Shown piece after piece: positions 22,984-41,180 of a stretch of 64,000 bases of DNA. Made by a program: the position numbers and the translations under genes. The notes below the pieces were generated by a model. That model had not been told where the DNA came from and searched no databases. It saw only the letters and a program-made list of their open reading frames with translations. Origin of the DNA: Ditylenchus dipsaci (Eukaryota; Nematoda; Chromadorea; Rhabditida; Anguinidae); contig SADC01001226.1 in NCBI GenBank assembly GCA_004194705.1, forward strand, positions 62,001-126,000, in the 5' to 3' direction. The first letter of the stretch is position 1; each line of letters opens with the position of its first letter.

Positions 22984-23830
22984 TCAACGGTTAGACGAGA
23001 AGAAATTGGTGATTTTTGGCTGCTTTTGCTTCTTTTTCTGCTCATAATAGAAGTAGTCGTCCAGTGCATCGCTATGACGATGTATGGCAGGATCTGCGGT
23101 GTTCTCTTCTAGATATTGGCGGACAACTTGGAAATGCCTTTGCGCTTCAAGACGACTGATTGAAGGTTTCTCCGGTTCAATTTCTTCGACTTCGATGGCT
23201 TCACTTTCACTGGCTTCGCCAGCGCCTTTTTCATTAGTTGCCGAAACTTCTTCAACGATTTCATCAAGCGTGAGAGCACCACCTACAACATGAATAATAG
23301 GGTTGATAAACATTTTTCTTAACTAACATACATGGTTCCACCAATTCGTCAACGTTTAAGAAATCATCCATGGTAGCCTCAACTCCTTCCAGCAACTCCA
23401 TAACAAGCCAAACATCAAGCATTTCCTCCATGGCTTCGTCCATTCCACGTTTGCCAGCGCCCGATTGTTCTATTTCGACATCAATCTTTTATCTTCGCCA
23501 GTGCCTGGTTCTCTGTTTACTTTCTGAATACAGAATGTAAACGATGATGATCACAAATACAAATTTGCCACATGTACCCTGTGGATGAACTTGGCATGAC
23601 GAAAGCAATTTCTGACTGTTGATTCAGTTACTTGATCCCAGGCTCGTCGAAGCAGTTGGAGAGCAGTAAGAAGATTCAATTTGTGGTCTTTGCCGGCCTC
23701 AATTTCAGCAATGCGCCATCGAAGGACCAGCTTTCTATAGTGCACTTTCAAGTTCTGAATTATACCCTGATCCATAGGCTGTAAATAATTAAATGCATTA
23801 CATCGCACCGGTGGGCTTAAGGACAAAAAC
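22984..23830 (-). pseudogene. Tigger/pogo transposase, C-terminal half
   Basis: The minus-strand frame at 23826-23551 reads LQPMDQGIIQNLK...YRKLVLRW and INLL/AWDQVT-like segments, typical of the DDE core C-terminal part in Tigger/pogo transposases. A bridging acidic segment (23500-23330) follows. The last exon (23278-22984) ends KQPKITNFFSS, the family's usual C-terminal signature. The N-terminal DNA-binding part and most catalytic residues are missing upstream, where the sequence changes to unrelated repeat. One intron with an AG acceptor near 23283 is likely. It is a 5'-truncated fragment. Confidence 0.8.
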
Positions 23831-23979
23831 TGAAACCGACCGTGGCCTATTGAAGAACCTTATATACCAAAAGGTAGCTCCAGGCTTGCTGATTACGGAC
23901 CCGAAACACCTGATTACGGACCCGAAACTTCGAAACATACCAGCAAGAAAATAAACCAAACATGAAAAATTAAAAATCC

Positions 23980-24055
23980 GTCAGCTGGGAGTCGAACCTG
24001 TGACATTAAAAAGGGGACCGATAGTGTTTCCACTGGGTGTACGGTCAGTATATAA
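23980..24055 (-). repeat. tRNA-like SINE head
   Basis: The minus strand contains GTCACAGGTTCGACTCCCA, a near-perfect B-box, next to an ACTATCGGTCCCC region where the variable arm would lie. It is flanked by the partly repeated GATTACGGACCCGAAAC words at 23890-23935. Likely a SINE fragment. Confidence 0.35.
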
Positions 24056-24115
24056 GGTTCTTCAATAGACCACGGTCGGGTCGTGCATTTCCCGTGTAAG
24101 CTTTCTAATGAGCTA

Positions 24116-24255
24116 CAGTCAAACCTCGATATAGTGGCCCCCCTCGGGAACAGGCCTAGGGGGCCACTATATCGAAGGGGCCACTATATTGGGGGCCACT
24201 ATATTGGAATTCCAATTCCTCCCAAACTTGTAGGGGCACTATATCGAGGTTTCTC
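24116..24255. mobile_element. pogo/Tigger-type MITE
   Basis: Starts CAGTCAAACCTCGATATAG after TA and ends with the inverse (CACTATATCGAGGTTT). The interior repeats GGGGGCCACTATAT. Same family as 18271-18410. Confidence 0.7.
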
Positions 24256-24358
24256 TATATAAGGGTGCTTTTCAAAAAAAGCCTTCTTTGATCTATGGTT
24301 CATATCTATAATAATAAGTGTAATAATAATATTAATCTTTAATAATAATAATAACTGA

Positions 24359-24548
24359 GTGCGCATCTCTAACCAACCAAGCCCCCTGCGCCCCGAAGGG
24401 GGCGCAGGGGCTTGGTTGCTTGGGGTTGAGATGCGCACACCCACGTACCTTAGACACCAATCACTCGGAGTAACTCTGGATGCATAAAAACAATATGCAT
24501 ACCAGAGTTTCTTTATGCGGTAGGCCCCAGCTAACAAAAATATGTTCA
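24359..24548. repeat. structured GC-hairpin repeat, copy 1
   Basis: GTGCGCATCTC pairs with GAGATGCGCAC and encloses a near-perfect stem GCCCCCTGCGCCCC / GGGGGCGCAGGGGC. A second hairpin, AACTCTGG...CCAGAGTT, follows, then TTTATGCGGTAGGCCCCAG. The same layout is found at 44.0-44.2 kb at roughly 85-90% identity by eye. No coding capacity; the compact paired design suggests a mobile structured element. Confidence 0.7.
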
Positions 24549-24660
24549 AATTCCATCTTTTTTGGTTTTTTCAAGATGTATAGGTACCCTTTTTGGTGTA
24601 ATTACCTTGGGGGACCAAGGCAGTTGGTCAATCTTTGGTAGCCAACTTTTTTTGAGAACT

Positions 24661-25646
24661 TCACTTTTTAGTGCGAAAATTGTTGAGAAACAATTTTTTT
24701 ATCGTTTCTGGCGTATAAAAATTACTTAGGAGACGTTTAAACCATATTACAGTAGTAAAGGCGGGGTAAAATAGGTTGTTATCCAAGGATTGCCCTGGGG
24801 AATCAGTACCAGAACAACCTACAGCTTCCCGTCCCAAACTCACAGCATCAGAGGTACAATAAGAAACGGACTTTATTAACACTGGCGGATTAACAGGAAC
24901 GGACAAACTATTGTATTCTGTTGATCCTGTAGACGCTGGAGGTTGAGACGCTGGAGAGACGAGCTGAAGACCACCATGGCACTTGAGTGCGGGCATTGGA
25001 GGAGACGCTGGAGTTGAGCTCTGGAGAGGCTTCCACAGGCAGGGCAAGCTTGGACCACAACCACAGGTGCAATATCCCTTCACCGGCGCAGGGGAAAAGA
25101 CGTGACTGGAGGCGCTGGACGAAACCATGTGCGAGACTTGGCGGCTTGCGGAGGACGAGACCATCGGAGAATCAGCAGCGTGTTTCGGAATCTGGAAATT
25201 ATCCCGGCCGCTAGGCACGGGCTCTGGATGAGGACGCGCCTTAGGCGTATCGACTCGGGTGGACTGGAGGTTGGGGACGCTCTAAGAGTATCAACCCTAA
25301 CAGGATCAAAAGTAGGACTGGATCGAGTCTTAGACTCAAGACTAGCTATTAAGCTAGAAAAGACACTGGCTAGATCTGCCTTGGTCAGATCAGAAATATT
25401 AATATGGCTAAAGCCAACACTGGCGAGAGAATCGCTGGAAGGAAAAGACTCACGGGTTTGAGCTGGCGAGAACTGGCCCACAGACTTTTCACAAATAGGA
25501 TCGCTGGAGAGTCTCATAGAAGGAACATTGGAGCGAGGCAACATCAATGCACAAGAGCTAAATTCAGAAAAATATATCAACACTGAATTTCTTGTGCATT
25601 GCTGCCCCGTGTCTAATGTTTCTTCAAGAGACAAATTACGATTCAA
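24661..25646 (-). pseudogene. Ser/Pro-rich coding region of unknown function (frame-broken)
   Basis: Two overlapping minus-strand frames, 25646-25080 and 25218-24661, read as one Ser/Pro-rich product of about 320 residues with a frame change in the overlap. The first begins MNRNLSLEETLDTGQQC. The second ends in a basic tail (KKLFLNNFRTKK) after a CTCGCGPSLPC segment. Biased composition and continuity suggest former or real coding, but I recognise no domain. It could be a host gene exon or an ORF1-like element protein. Confidence 0.35.
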
Positions 25647-25697
25647 ATGAATCTTTTCTGGCGAGATTTCTCTGGAAATATCCCATATAGTTTCTTA

Positions 25698-27179
25698 TAG
25701 AGATGGGAACAAACAATATATTGGTATTGGGATATTGGGGTATTGGGTCAAATAAAGGCAATGATATTGGTATTGGGATATTGGTTGGTGACTTTCGAAA
25801 ATATTGGTATTGGTATTGGGTTTGACAAAGATATTGGGTGCTAGATAATGAAATTTTTCCAATAGAAATTTCAAATTTTCACTCATATATTCTTATTTTT
25901 TTTGGTCTAATGGTAAACAAAAATCTAATCAAAAATCTAATAATAAACAAATTTTATTTATTATAATTTCATTGACTTACTTAAATTGTTTTTTTTTCAA
26001 AGAAAAAATTTAAAGTCGCTGTGTACTTCAGGTCCGCAATATTTAAAAAGTTATCTCGAGCAAAAATCATTGCAAACAAATTTGTGTTTCTTCTTAACAC
26101 CATCTTCATCTGCAAATATCAACAGTCTGACAATTTTCTGAATCACTAAATCAAATTTTTTGAAAATTTGCAAGGCAAATAACACAGGTGCAGCATGGCT
26201 TCAGAGGAAACTCATTTTTTTAATTTTGGAACTTCTTACAACCAGGAGCGACATTTTTTCGCAGCTAGACTGGTAAACAGTCAGGTCTTGTCGCCACCAA
26301 GAAGTCTTTGACTGCGAACTACGTATTAAATGATATCCAGTGTGGAAACCACGCTCGAATCAAGAACATAATCCAGATAGATAAAGATGGACGCTTGATG
26401 ATTTGAGAAATGCACTCTCAACTCCAGGGCCAGTTTTTGCTAAAGCATATTCTACCAGGATTAGAAGAAAGAGGGAGCACGGAGCTCTGCCTAGAAGGGT
26501 CAATGCTGGAGCAGTATTCTTGCACAGAGATAAATTTCATAAGAGATATGTTTTAGCGGCTTTCTGTTCAAGACAAATTTTCGAATATTGCGGACCTAAA
26601 GTACACACCCCTTTAACGAAAATACTTTCCTATACTTAAAACTTTATGGTGACTATAAAAAACTAATGTCAGAAGTTCTGACCCAGAAGTGATTTTTTGA
26701 CAAAATCGAATTTTTATTTTCCACAATTGTGCAACACCATAACAAGATTTATTTAAAATGATTTCTCCCACATTCGACAGCTGGTGCAATAAAATTAATT
26801 TTTCGTCCAAGAATCAGTTCGCCAATTTTAATTAGTCCGAAATTCGGATCGTCTGAAATTTAATTCGTACAAACTTGAGTTTAAAAATTTCTCGATTATT
26901 GGATTTCCAAGCACACTTCAACTAATATCTTGATAAACCGGAATGGATCAATTTTCGTTTCTTTAGGCCAAAAAATCAGTTCCAGCGTGTTACTAAATCG
27001 AGATTAGACTAAACTAGGAACTTTTTTTAATGTTTGGTGAATAAATAGACTTTTGAAAAAATATTGGTATAGGCAATATATTGGGGTCTACATCTTTGAA
27101 ATATTGGTATTGGTATTGGGTCTAGAGAGGGCAAAAAATATTGGTATTGGTATTGGGCAAACGCAAATGCCCATCTCTA
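25698..27179. mobile_element. non-autonomous hAT element with ATTGGTATTGGG subterminal repeats
   Basis: Ends TAGAGATGGG and CCCATCTCTA are typical hAT termini. Flanks GTTTCTTA (25690-25697) and GTTTCCTA (27180-27187) match at 7 of 8 bases, fitting an 8-bp hAT target duplication. Both subterminal zones (25722-25840 and 27060-27160) are arrays of ATTGGTATTGGG, probably transposase-binding repeats. No hAT transposase domain is visible inside; the 26403-26639 frame is unassigned. Confidence 0.82.
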
Positions 27180-27325
27180 GTTTCCTATAGGGAATTCGCT
27201 GGAATGCGGGAAAGGAAGCTGGGCAATCCTTACACAGTTAACCAAAAAAGGCCCCCCCCAAGTGCACAAGTGCCCTATAGTTTATTCTTGGTAAATGTAA
27301 ATCCTTGATGTTTCAAGTATTTTAA

Positions 27326-27569
27326 ATGTCTACTCCGATAAAACATCGTGCTATTACATTAGTGGAGAAAAAGGCAATAACTGAAGCGTCCGCTAATAAG
27401 GGAAAGCAACAACTGTCCAAAGATTTTGGTATTTCAAGAGTCACCATTCAAAGAATCATAAAAGAAGCGATTCTGGTGCCAACCAATAATGGAAGTCAAG
27501 CAAAGCGTGCGCGTCTCAAGTTAGGCAATTATGATCAATTAGAAAAAGCGCTTGTCATTTGGCATAGCA
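27326..27569 (+). pseudogene. Tigger/CENP-B-type N-terminal DNA-binding domain, cut by the BEL LTR
   Basis: From the ATG at 27326 the frame reads a helix-turn-helix: AITLVEKKAITEASANKG, LSKDFGISRVTIQRIIKEA, then YDQLEKALVIWHS, the start of the second (Tc5-type) HTH of Tigger/pogo transposases and CENP-B. The reading is open until it runs into the left LTR at 27570. The rest of the gene is not found beyond the right LTR, so the locus is truncated and not just split. It could be a domesticated gene or a transposon copy. Confidence 0.75.
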
Positions 27570-27841
27570 TGTCAAAAATATGTATTTTTGAGATTTCGTA
27601 TCAAATCTTTTTTATATTTTGGAATTTAAACTTTGATTATTTTGCATCTCCTCCTTTCCCACACTATAGCTGGATGTGGAGGAGATATATTTTGTGTTGT
27701 AATAATCGGCCGAAGAGCTTGCTATAAGCTTTTCAGTCTGTTTAGAAAACAGATTTTTGCTCTATAATTTTTTGTCTGAAATAAAGTTTTAGTAAAATTG
27801 CTCTTGAAAATTAGCTCCTATCCCGCTATATTTTCTCGACA
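27570..27841 (+). repeat. left LTR
   Basis: Begins TGTCAAAAATATG and ends TATTTTCTCGACA. Contains AATAAAG (27780-27786) as probable polyadenylation signal. Compared with the right LTR it has GGCC where the other has GCC (27708 region) and CTGTTT where the other has CTGTGT. TGGGGGCCG directly follows and is a candidate primer-binding site. Confidence 0.95.
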
Positions 27842-28247
27842 TGGGGGCCGATCACTAATAGACGAGCCATCTAAACTACTTATTTCTACTTGATCAAGAA
27901 GTATTTGACCAAGAAGACCAGCAAAAACAGATCCTCTACTCCGCTGCTCTGCCATCATCAAAATTGGTTGGACAAGTGGATTGGCAAAGTAAGTTCTATT
28001 TGCCAAAGAGCAGTTAGAATTGAAGTAGAAAGTGAAAAAAAGTGCGTGTTTCTTTGCTAACTGAGTTCAGCCGCAATAACTTCCATCAACATCTACATTT
28101 TACCCCCCCCCCCTACTGGTCGCACTTGTTTCTACATTGACACAAGTGCGTTTAGTTGGCTTTAGGTCCCTCAAACTTCTCCTCCGGCAAGGCGCGGGAG
28201 GAGATCTACCTAGTTTGACACCTATTGTCGCACAGTAGGTGTCCAAG

Positions 28248-29604
28248 ATGTCAGGAGCTCTACGACGCCTAATAGGGCCTGCAAACACCCGGCTCAGAAC
28301 AGCACTAGATGTGCTGCCCAGAAATTTCTCTTTGGCTGCCGACCCAACTCTTGCTGAAATTGAAGACAGCCTTCTTGTGGTCAACAACCATCTCAACAAA
28401 ATTAGCAAAATTGTGGAGTCCATGGAAAGCTACCAAAGCGAATGGCTTCAATTGATAATCACAGCTTCCAAGGACAAAGCAGCGGCAGAAGAGAAGCTTT
28501 TTGAAGAATTCTCTACCAGCAATAATTTTGTGGAGAATATTGGAGAAGCTAATGAAGCTATTGCCATGCTTACCTCTCTCAAAGAAGAAAAACTCATTCA
28601 AATGAAGAGAGTCAACCCCAGCATACCTGCGAATCCAGAATACAGTGCTACAGTCACCCTTCCCAAGTTGGAGCTCATGAAATTTGGAGGAAATCCTGTA
28701 GAATGGGAGCCATTTTGGGATCAGTTCTCAGCTGCAGTGGACTCCAAAAATTTGCCACCTGTCCAGAAGTTGGCCTACCTAAACTCCTGCTTAACTGACA
28801 ATGCACTGGCCAAAGTAAGAGGATATGCGGTTGTTGAACGTAACTACACAACCGTAGTAGATGTGCTAAAGAAGAGCTTTGGAAACAAAGCAGTTGCCAC
28901 CAGCCTCCTCCACAGCCAACTCAGAGACTTAAAAGCAGGAAATGGTGACACCAAAGCCTTGCGCCTGTTCAATAATGAACTTGAACGCATCCTGTTGCAG
29001 ATGAGCCAGCTGGGTGAAGACTCCAACAGCCCTTTGTTGTAGCTCTCGTTGAATCCAAATGCCAAGAGGAGTTATGACAGAAATCTGTCGGAAAAAAGAA
29101 GGCATTGCAGACTGGAATATACAGGCTCTGAAGGCAGCAATTGACAGTTTGATCAATTTGAGAGAGGAAGTGGATCGAACTTGTGGACCATATGTAAAAC
29201 CACAGAAGGGAGACAGGCCAGCAAAGGACAACAAAAGTTCAGCCAACTCACCAACTTCTTCTTTTGCCACTACAACAAAAGAAAGCAAAGAGAAGAGCGC
29301 AGCAAAACCAAAGGAAGGCAAGGAGTCAGCTACTCCTTATGAAAAGGCAGGTAACCAAAAGAAGAAGAAGTTCCCTTGCACCTTTTGCGATGGTGACCAC
29401 AACAGGCTGGATTGCAGTACATATGCAACTGCACAAGCTCGCCTTGGTAAGGCCAGAGAAAAAGGCCTGTGTGACAGATGTCTCTACCCTTTGGAGAAGC
29501 ACAAAGGAGAGTGCAGAGCTAGAGACTGCCTGGTGTGCGATGAGAGACATCACTTCACTCTCTGCCCAACAGAAAGACAGACAGCCAGAAGAGCAGCAAT
29601 TTGA
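28248..29604 (+). pseudogene. gag: BEL gag (capsid/nucleocapsid) region
   Basis: Gag precursor that would form virus-like particles and bind genomic RNA. The first open part (28248-29042) carries a DUF1759-like capsid region (LPKLELMKFGGNPVEWEPFW). The second, in another frame (29059-29604), ends in a Cys/His nucleocapsid part with knuckles CTFCDGDHNRLDC and CLVCDERHHFTLC. The break near 29040 is a single frame change. The ATG at 28248 is preferred over an upstream GTG. A 400-base leader separates it from the LTR. Confidence 0.85.
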
Positions 29605-29701
29605 CCAGCCTGCTCACTAACAAAAGCAGAGCAACTATTTTGGGAGCAGTCAAGGCTACCATCTCCAACCCACATAAGCCACACATATCGACTGAAGTTG
29701 G

Positions 29702-36201
<6,500 letters not shown>

Positions 36202-36239
36202 CCATTTTGTTAAAAACTTTGTTTTTTTTGTCTCGGCAG

Positions 36240-36510
36240 TGTCAAAAATATGTATTTTTGAGATTTCGTATCAAATCTTTTTTATATTTTGGAATTTAAA
36301 CTTTGATTATTTTGCATCTCCTCCTTTCCCACACTATAGCTGGATGTGGAGGAGATATATTTTGTGTTGTAATAATCGCCGAAGAGCTTGCTATAAGCTT
36401 TTCAGTCTGTGTAGAAAACAGATTTTTGCTCTATAATTTTTTGTCTGAAATAAAGTTTTAGTAAAATTGCTCTTGAAAATTAGCTCCTATCCCGCTATAT
36501 TTTCTCGACA
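36240..36510 (+). repeat. right LTR
   Basis: 271 bp, TGTCAAAAATATG to TTTTCTCGACA, almost identical to the left LTR. The sequence just upstream (GTTTTTTTTGTCTCGGCAG) is not a clear polypurine tract; a purine run (AGAAAGAAAAAATA) lies about 40 bp further up. Confidence 0.95.
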
Positions 36511-37268
36511 GTTTGACTGTAGCCATAATATTCCTTCCTTGGCCAATTTTGTTTTGCCGTTTGCTCAAGAATTATGTTTCACCACTTTTTTTGAGATTTC
36601 ATTGTGTCTTGATCATGCTTAAAAAATGTTTCCTGCTGCCAAACGACATTTTTCGAAATTTTTTTGTAAAAATTTTCGAACATAGCTGCTTAGGAAAAAA
36701 ACCAATTTTTACAAAAAAAATATTTTCGAAAAAATGTCGTTTTCACTCTGAAATTATTTTTAGCATGTTTCAGACACAATAAAATTTCAAACAGTGGTTA
36801 GAACATGATTTTGAGCGAGTACGGCCAGAAAAAAAAGAAATCTAATCAAAAAAGAATAACCCCATGGCCGAAAACAAGAATTCTATGACCACAAAAAATA
36901 TATCCTCAAAAAACTAACGTCTGCAATAATAAGTGGACTTAATGCATGTTGGCAGGCAAGCAACACACAGAAGCAATAAAAATGAAGAGTGATGCAGTAA
37001 ACTCTCCATGAAATAAAGATTTTTTGTGGTTTGTTAGCAAAAGCATCTTATTTATATGGTTAAATTTGTTGGATCACAAATTTTTTTCTGTATCCCAATA
37101 ATTTCTATTGTTCATTTACAGGACAACAACAACACGAAAATACATCAATTTACTGTGTTATTTTTTATTTATTTGTTCAGCTATCAAAAATATTTTATTT
37201 TCATTTTAACGAATTGATGTTGTGACACATAAATGCATGGAAACATGTTTGTTCTTTCTCAAAATTCT
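36511..37268. other. AT-rich stretch without a gene
   Basis: No coding signal. A weak inverted pair (AAATTTTTTTGTAAAAATTTTCG) lies near 36655-36735. It does not continue the Tigger gene found left of the BEL element. Confidence 0.5.
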
Positions 37269-39048
37269 TCAATGAACGCTTGGACAAAATATGTTAGTTG
37301 GAGTCATTTGTACGCGTGGCAAAGCACAATAGCCAGCGTCCCGTCCGACCAATCCTCTCGTCCCACCATCTCCATCTTTGCCTGCAAATATTGTTCTATT
37401 GAAATTGAAAAATATTATTGCTAAAGTCTTGCCATCCCGTTCAAAAATAGCCCTACTGGGGCTTATGCTGCAAGTAAAAATGCTTAAAAACTATAGGTTT
37501 CAGTTTTCTTGAATAAAATAAGGCTTAGAAAATATAGCGCCTAAAATTAAAAGTTAGGTCAAATATTTAATCTTTGAAAAAGCTAAGACTCAAACTTCCT
37601 TCTCTCTACATCAACAATGTAAGCGTGAGTTTGAAATTATTTGGAAGTTACTGGCAGGCCTGGCTGTCCCTCATTCCTGGATCTCCCTTCGGTCCTTCTT
37701 CACCATCATTACCTTCTTTTACCTTGAGATCCTGGTGTTCCTGGTTCCCCACGCTCACCTACAATATTGATGTCATTTTTTGTGCCTAGAATACATGCTG
37801 ACAAGAAAAAAAGCCCACTTACTATTTTTTTTTTTGAGTTTTTTCCGAAATTAATAAAAAAATTAATTAATTTAAAAGCTTTACGTTATTTTAATTTTAT
37901 TTTATTGTTTCTTTTTAAGTTGGTTTATTATGTCACTGGAAATCTCAATTTGTGTCCATACGGTAATGGCTCGTTCACGATGAGTAGGCGTTGGAGTCGG
38001 CGTTAGCGTAAAGGTGTTCAGGTTGACAAACTAAACGCCGACACCGTGAACAATCCATAAAAAAAATAAATAAACTTAATTTTCTAACAAAAAGTTAAAA
38101 ATCATTATTTTCAGATCCAAGGAGTAAGTATAAAATAATTTTAGTGATTATAGAACCAATTTACCTATGGATCCGGGTTGGCCAACCTCTCCCTGCCTAC
38201 CCTTTTCACCTATAATTGCTTCTAACCCTTGTATTCCTGCATCCTGTAAATTTAATAAAACAAAAATTCATCGAAAATCCAAAATATTTCACCTGGAGCA
38301 CCATTGGCCCCGTTTTCTCCCTGAAGACTCATTTCTCCACTTCTACCAATTTCACCTTTTTTTCCACTCTCACCTTTCAATCCTTTTTCCAGGAAGTCCC
38401 TGAAAAGGAACCAATGCAGTGAACTCGATGAATAAAAGTTAGTTAAATATAGTTCAATGCCTTTTCCCCTGTTTGCCTGGTTTTCCTCGACTCCCTTTAG
38501 AACCCATAGGACAGACTCGACACACAGAAAAGTTGCGCCTTTGAAGTTCTCGTGGTATCACACCTGGAGCGCCGGGCATTCCTGGCAAACCTTTCGATCC
38601 GGGGATTCCATCAAGACCATCAGCTCTGCCAAATCAAGCTGAATCGAAAGAATAAATGGTCTGAGATACCTTGTGGCCCTGGATCTCCTTCTGGACACTG
38701 ATCGGAATTCCAGAGCATTGGCATTGATCATCGTTTTTAAACAAGTCCCTAGCTCACCACTGGTAAGTCGACTAAGCTGGCGCCGAAACAAGACGCGTTG
38801 TTGACTAGGCTTGTGAGCCCCAATTTGTGGACGATTAGAGCCAGAATTGAGACTCCAGTTGGATAAATTGGTGCATTTCTTGTCGAAGGAGGGATTGCAC
38901 TGTCTGTACTTGTTGAGAAATGTTGGGTAGTTGCCTAAACTACAGATGGGATTGCTTGAAACAATTGCAAGACGAACCAGGAGCATAGCAAGACAACCGC
39001 ACAAGAGAGCAAAATATTGGCAGTGAAAGTCACTCCAGTCGACTTCAT
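37269..39048 (-). pseudogene. nematode cuticle collagen (frames broken in this assembly)
   Basis: A secreted structural collagen of the nematode cuticle, read on the minus strand. The ATG at 39048 opens MKSTGVTFTANILL and a hydrophobic segment (signal/anchor) as in cuticle collagens. A non-collagen N-terminal part (YPTFLNKYRQCNPSFDKKC) follows, then Gly-X-Y blocks: GDPGPQ (about 38675), DGLDGIPGSKGLPGMPGAPG (about 38570-38620), CPMGSKGSRGKPGKQG (about 38475), GESGKKGEIGRSGE (about 38350), GEKGRQGEVGQPGSIG (about 38190), GERGEPGTPGSQG (about 37730). The C-terminal GKDGDGG...DAGYCALPR ends at a stop at 37269. Conserved Cys pairs flank the blocks. Introns are short to several hundred bases. Several single-base frame changes interrupt it, including one about 120 bases after the ATG. 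Either a decaying paralogue or an assembly-damaged gene. Confidence 0.8.
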
Positions 39049-39049
39049 G

Positions 39050-39655
39050 GGTTACTTTGGAAATGTGGTTCTAGTTTCGTAAAATCTTTTTTAAAATAAT
39101 TTGAACTGTTTTTACATCCTCTTAGAGAAAACGCCAGTAGAACGTGTTTGAGGAAAAGGTTACAAACAGACAACCTCATTTAAGGATCAAATCGAAAGAG
39201 AACTAAGTATTTCCTGCTTTCACTTACTAAAAATAAAAAGCGAAAAATAACGGGCGATTGTAAATTCATCTGCAGATAAATTCATTTGCAAGTAAATTCG
39301 TCTGAAAAATTGAAACTTTTTTGAAGTCCACCCGCTCTCGGAAGAACGGGTAATCTATTTTCTTGGGGCAAATATACTTTTTGGGGCAAATTTTATTTTG
39401 ACTGATTTTATCAATTTTCTCATCTTTTTACAAAAGCGATAACACATCATGAAGCATTGCGATCCTAATTTCTAATGAAGTATCAGCTGTTGCATCATCT
39501 TTGCAAAATGTAGCACAAAAAGGTAAAAGTATGAAGCAGGTCAGAAAATAGTTTGTTTCACACTTTTACTTTTTTGCTGAAATTCCAGGTGATTTAGCAA
39601 TAGGTTAAAACCACATATTTTCAACTGCTGTTTGACATGTCCGAAGCCGTCCTTA
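39050..39655. other. intergenic, upstream of the collagen gene
   Basis: AT-rich, no gene. It should contain the collagen promoter, but no specific element was recognised. GATAAATTCATTTGCAAGTAAATTC-like short repeats lie at 39270-39300. Confidence 0.4.
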
Positions 39656-39932
39656 TTTTACGAAATTTTTTCAGGCATCGTGTTCAGCGTGAAATTCTGC
39701 ATGAAAGCTAAGTTTAGTACACATGGTCTTTTCCCGTGTAAAAAATAAAACGGTATAAGGTTTATGTAAGTTGAACTAGTTTGAATGGGTTGAGTCGGGT
39801 AAATTACTTGATTACGGGGTGTCCAAGAAATCCCCCGACTTCAAACGGTCGTAATTTTTCGTTCTGACGCAATTTTGACAAAAAGAAATTTTGCATTCGG
39901 CTCCCTTTGAGCCCCAAATTCATTGTTATATA

Positions 39933-40320
39933 CAGTCCACTCTTGATATAGTGTAGGTTCAAAAAAAATTTTCCGGCCTAGGCTCCGACACTTTTTTTAC
40001 TTCTATTTTTGAAAACTTTATCTTTCGTCGAATCCGAAACATCGCAAGGATTGCGATTTTGCCGATCTTTTTTGTAAATAGCAACAGTTTTGCCGCAAAG
40101 ACTCGCGCTTCTGGATATAGTGCAGCTTTTTTCCGAAAATAATGATTTATCGAGAGGAGCTATATTTCGGCAAAACTGTTGCCATTTACAAAATTGACGG
40201 CAAATCGGAATCTTTGCGCTGTTTCTTATTAGAATGGTAATCAGATTGGTAGAAGTTTTCAAAAAACAGAAGTAAAAAAGTGTGAACTTTTTGCACGTAC
40301 ACTATATCAAGAGTAAACTG
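39933..40320. mobile_element. pogo/Tigger-type MITE with TA duplication
   Basis: CAGTCCACTCTTGATATAGTG at the left and CACTATATCAAGAGTAAACTG at the right are inverted. TA lies immediately outside both ends (39931-39932 and 40321-40322). The interior has a further inverted pair around GCAACAGTTTTGCCG. Non-coding. Confidence 0.8.
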
Positions 40321-40373
40321 TAATGTCAAAAACACGGTTTTCGCTTGGTATCTTCTGTAGATTGGGCTAAAGT

Positions 40374-41025
40374 ATGGTATAACCACATGTTCCCAAAACT
40401 GGGTTTGACCACATATTCGAAGGTTTCAGGTCGTAATTACGAAAACACGTTTCCGGTGGCGGAAAGACATCTGGAGCAAAAAAATTTTTTTGAAAATGTT
40501 CAAAATCTACATTTTTGACCAAAAATTCATTTTTTTCATTTTTTTGTTGAATAAAAAAGCACTTTCGCCTCAACAATGCCAGTGTCTGCCGAAGGCAGGC
40601 AGGTGTGTATAAGGGTCAGCCTTGGCCGAACAATGTACCCCAAAGGGCTTCTATCCTATTGAATTAGGGTGCCTGCCGAAGGCAGGCAGGTGTAGGCGGG
40701 CAGGCGTAGGGGCTTAGGGTTGAGCTCCACGACACAAGCGCACCCTGGAAAGAATCCGAGCGAACAGCAGCATGTTGGATCCATTCCCAGGGCCTTTATA
40801 TAAGTCAGCATGTGGTTGTTATGGTGTTGCACACTTTTCATCGTTTTTGAAAAATTGAACCATGAACCCACCCTGTGGTTTTGGTCGATTTCGGTCAAAA
40901 AATTTTTTCGCACATGTCTTTCCGCCACCGGAAAACATGTTTTTCGTACTAATTACGACCTGAAACGTTCGAATATGTGGTCAAACACCAGTTTTGGGAA
41001 CATGTGGTATACCATAATCCTGCCG
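40374..41025. mobile_element. foldback element with TCCGCCACCGG arms
   Basis: The left arm 40374-40480 (TATGGTATAACCACATGTTC ... CCGGTGGCGGAAAGACAT) returns inverted at 40912-41025. The interior carries two direct copies of GTGCCTGCCGAAGGCAGG (about 40578 and 40671), each itself palindromic. No coding sequence. Confidence 0.75.
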
Positions 41026-41180
41026 TGGATTGGTCCTGGTCTGTGGATGGCCACTGTATAGGCAAGGTCCAATCCACAGGGGGACCAAGAAAAAATCGTG
41101 TTTTTGGCATTAACACGGGAACGGCTGTACGTCCTGGGTATGTTTCTTGTGCAGAATTTCACGCTGAGCACGATAGTGAA

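Larger units (their letters stand above)
39665..41180. mobile_element. outer inverted-repeat element with nested insertions
   Basis: ATCGTGTTCAGCGTGAAATTC (39678) and GAATTTCACGCTGAGCACGAT (about 41155) are inverted ends about 1.5 kb apart. Between them lie a pogo-type MITE (39933-40320) and a second foldback (40374-41025). The ends are only short and diverged, so the boundaries are approximate. Confidence 0.45.

Noticed and set aside
22575..22994. 139-codon plus-strand frame
   Set aside because: Runs across a foldback terminus and the antisense end of the Tigger remnant; no domain.
24199..24549. 116-codon minus frame and its shorter homologue at 44031-44213
   Set aside because: They overlay the GC-hairpin repeat; similarity reflects the repeat, not a conserved protein.
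26403..26639. Possible hAT transposase exon in the 25.7-27.2 kb element
   Set aside because: No BED, catalytic or dimerisation words; unassignable.
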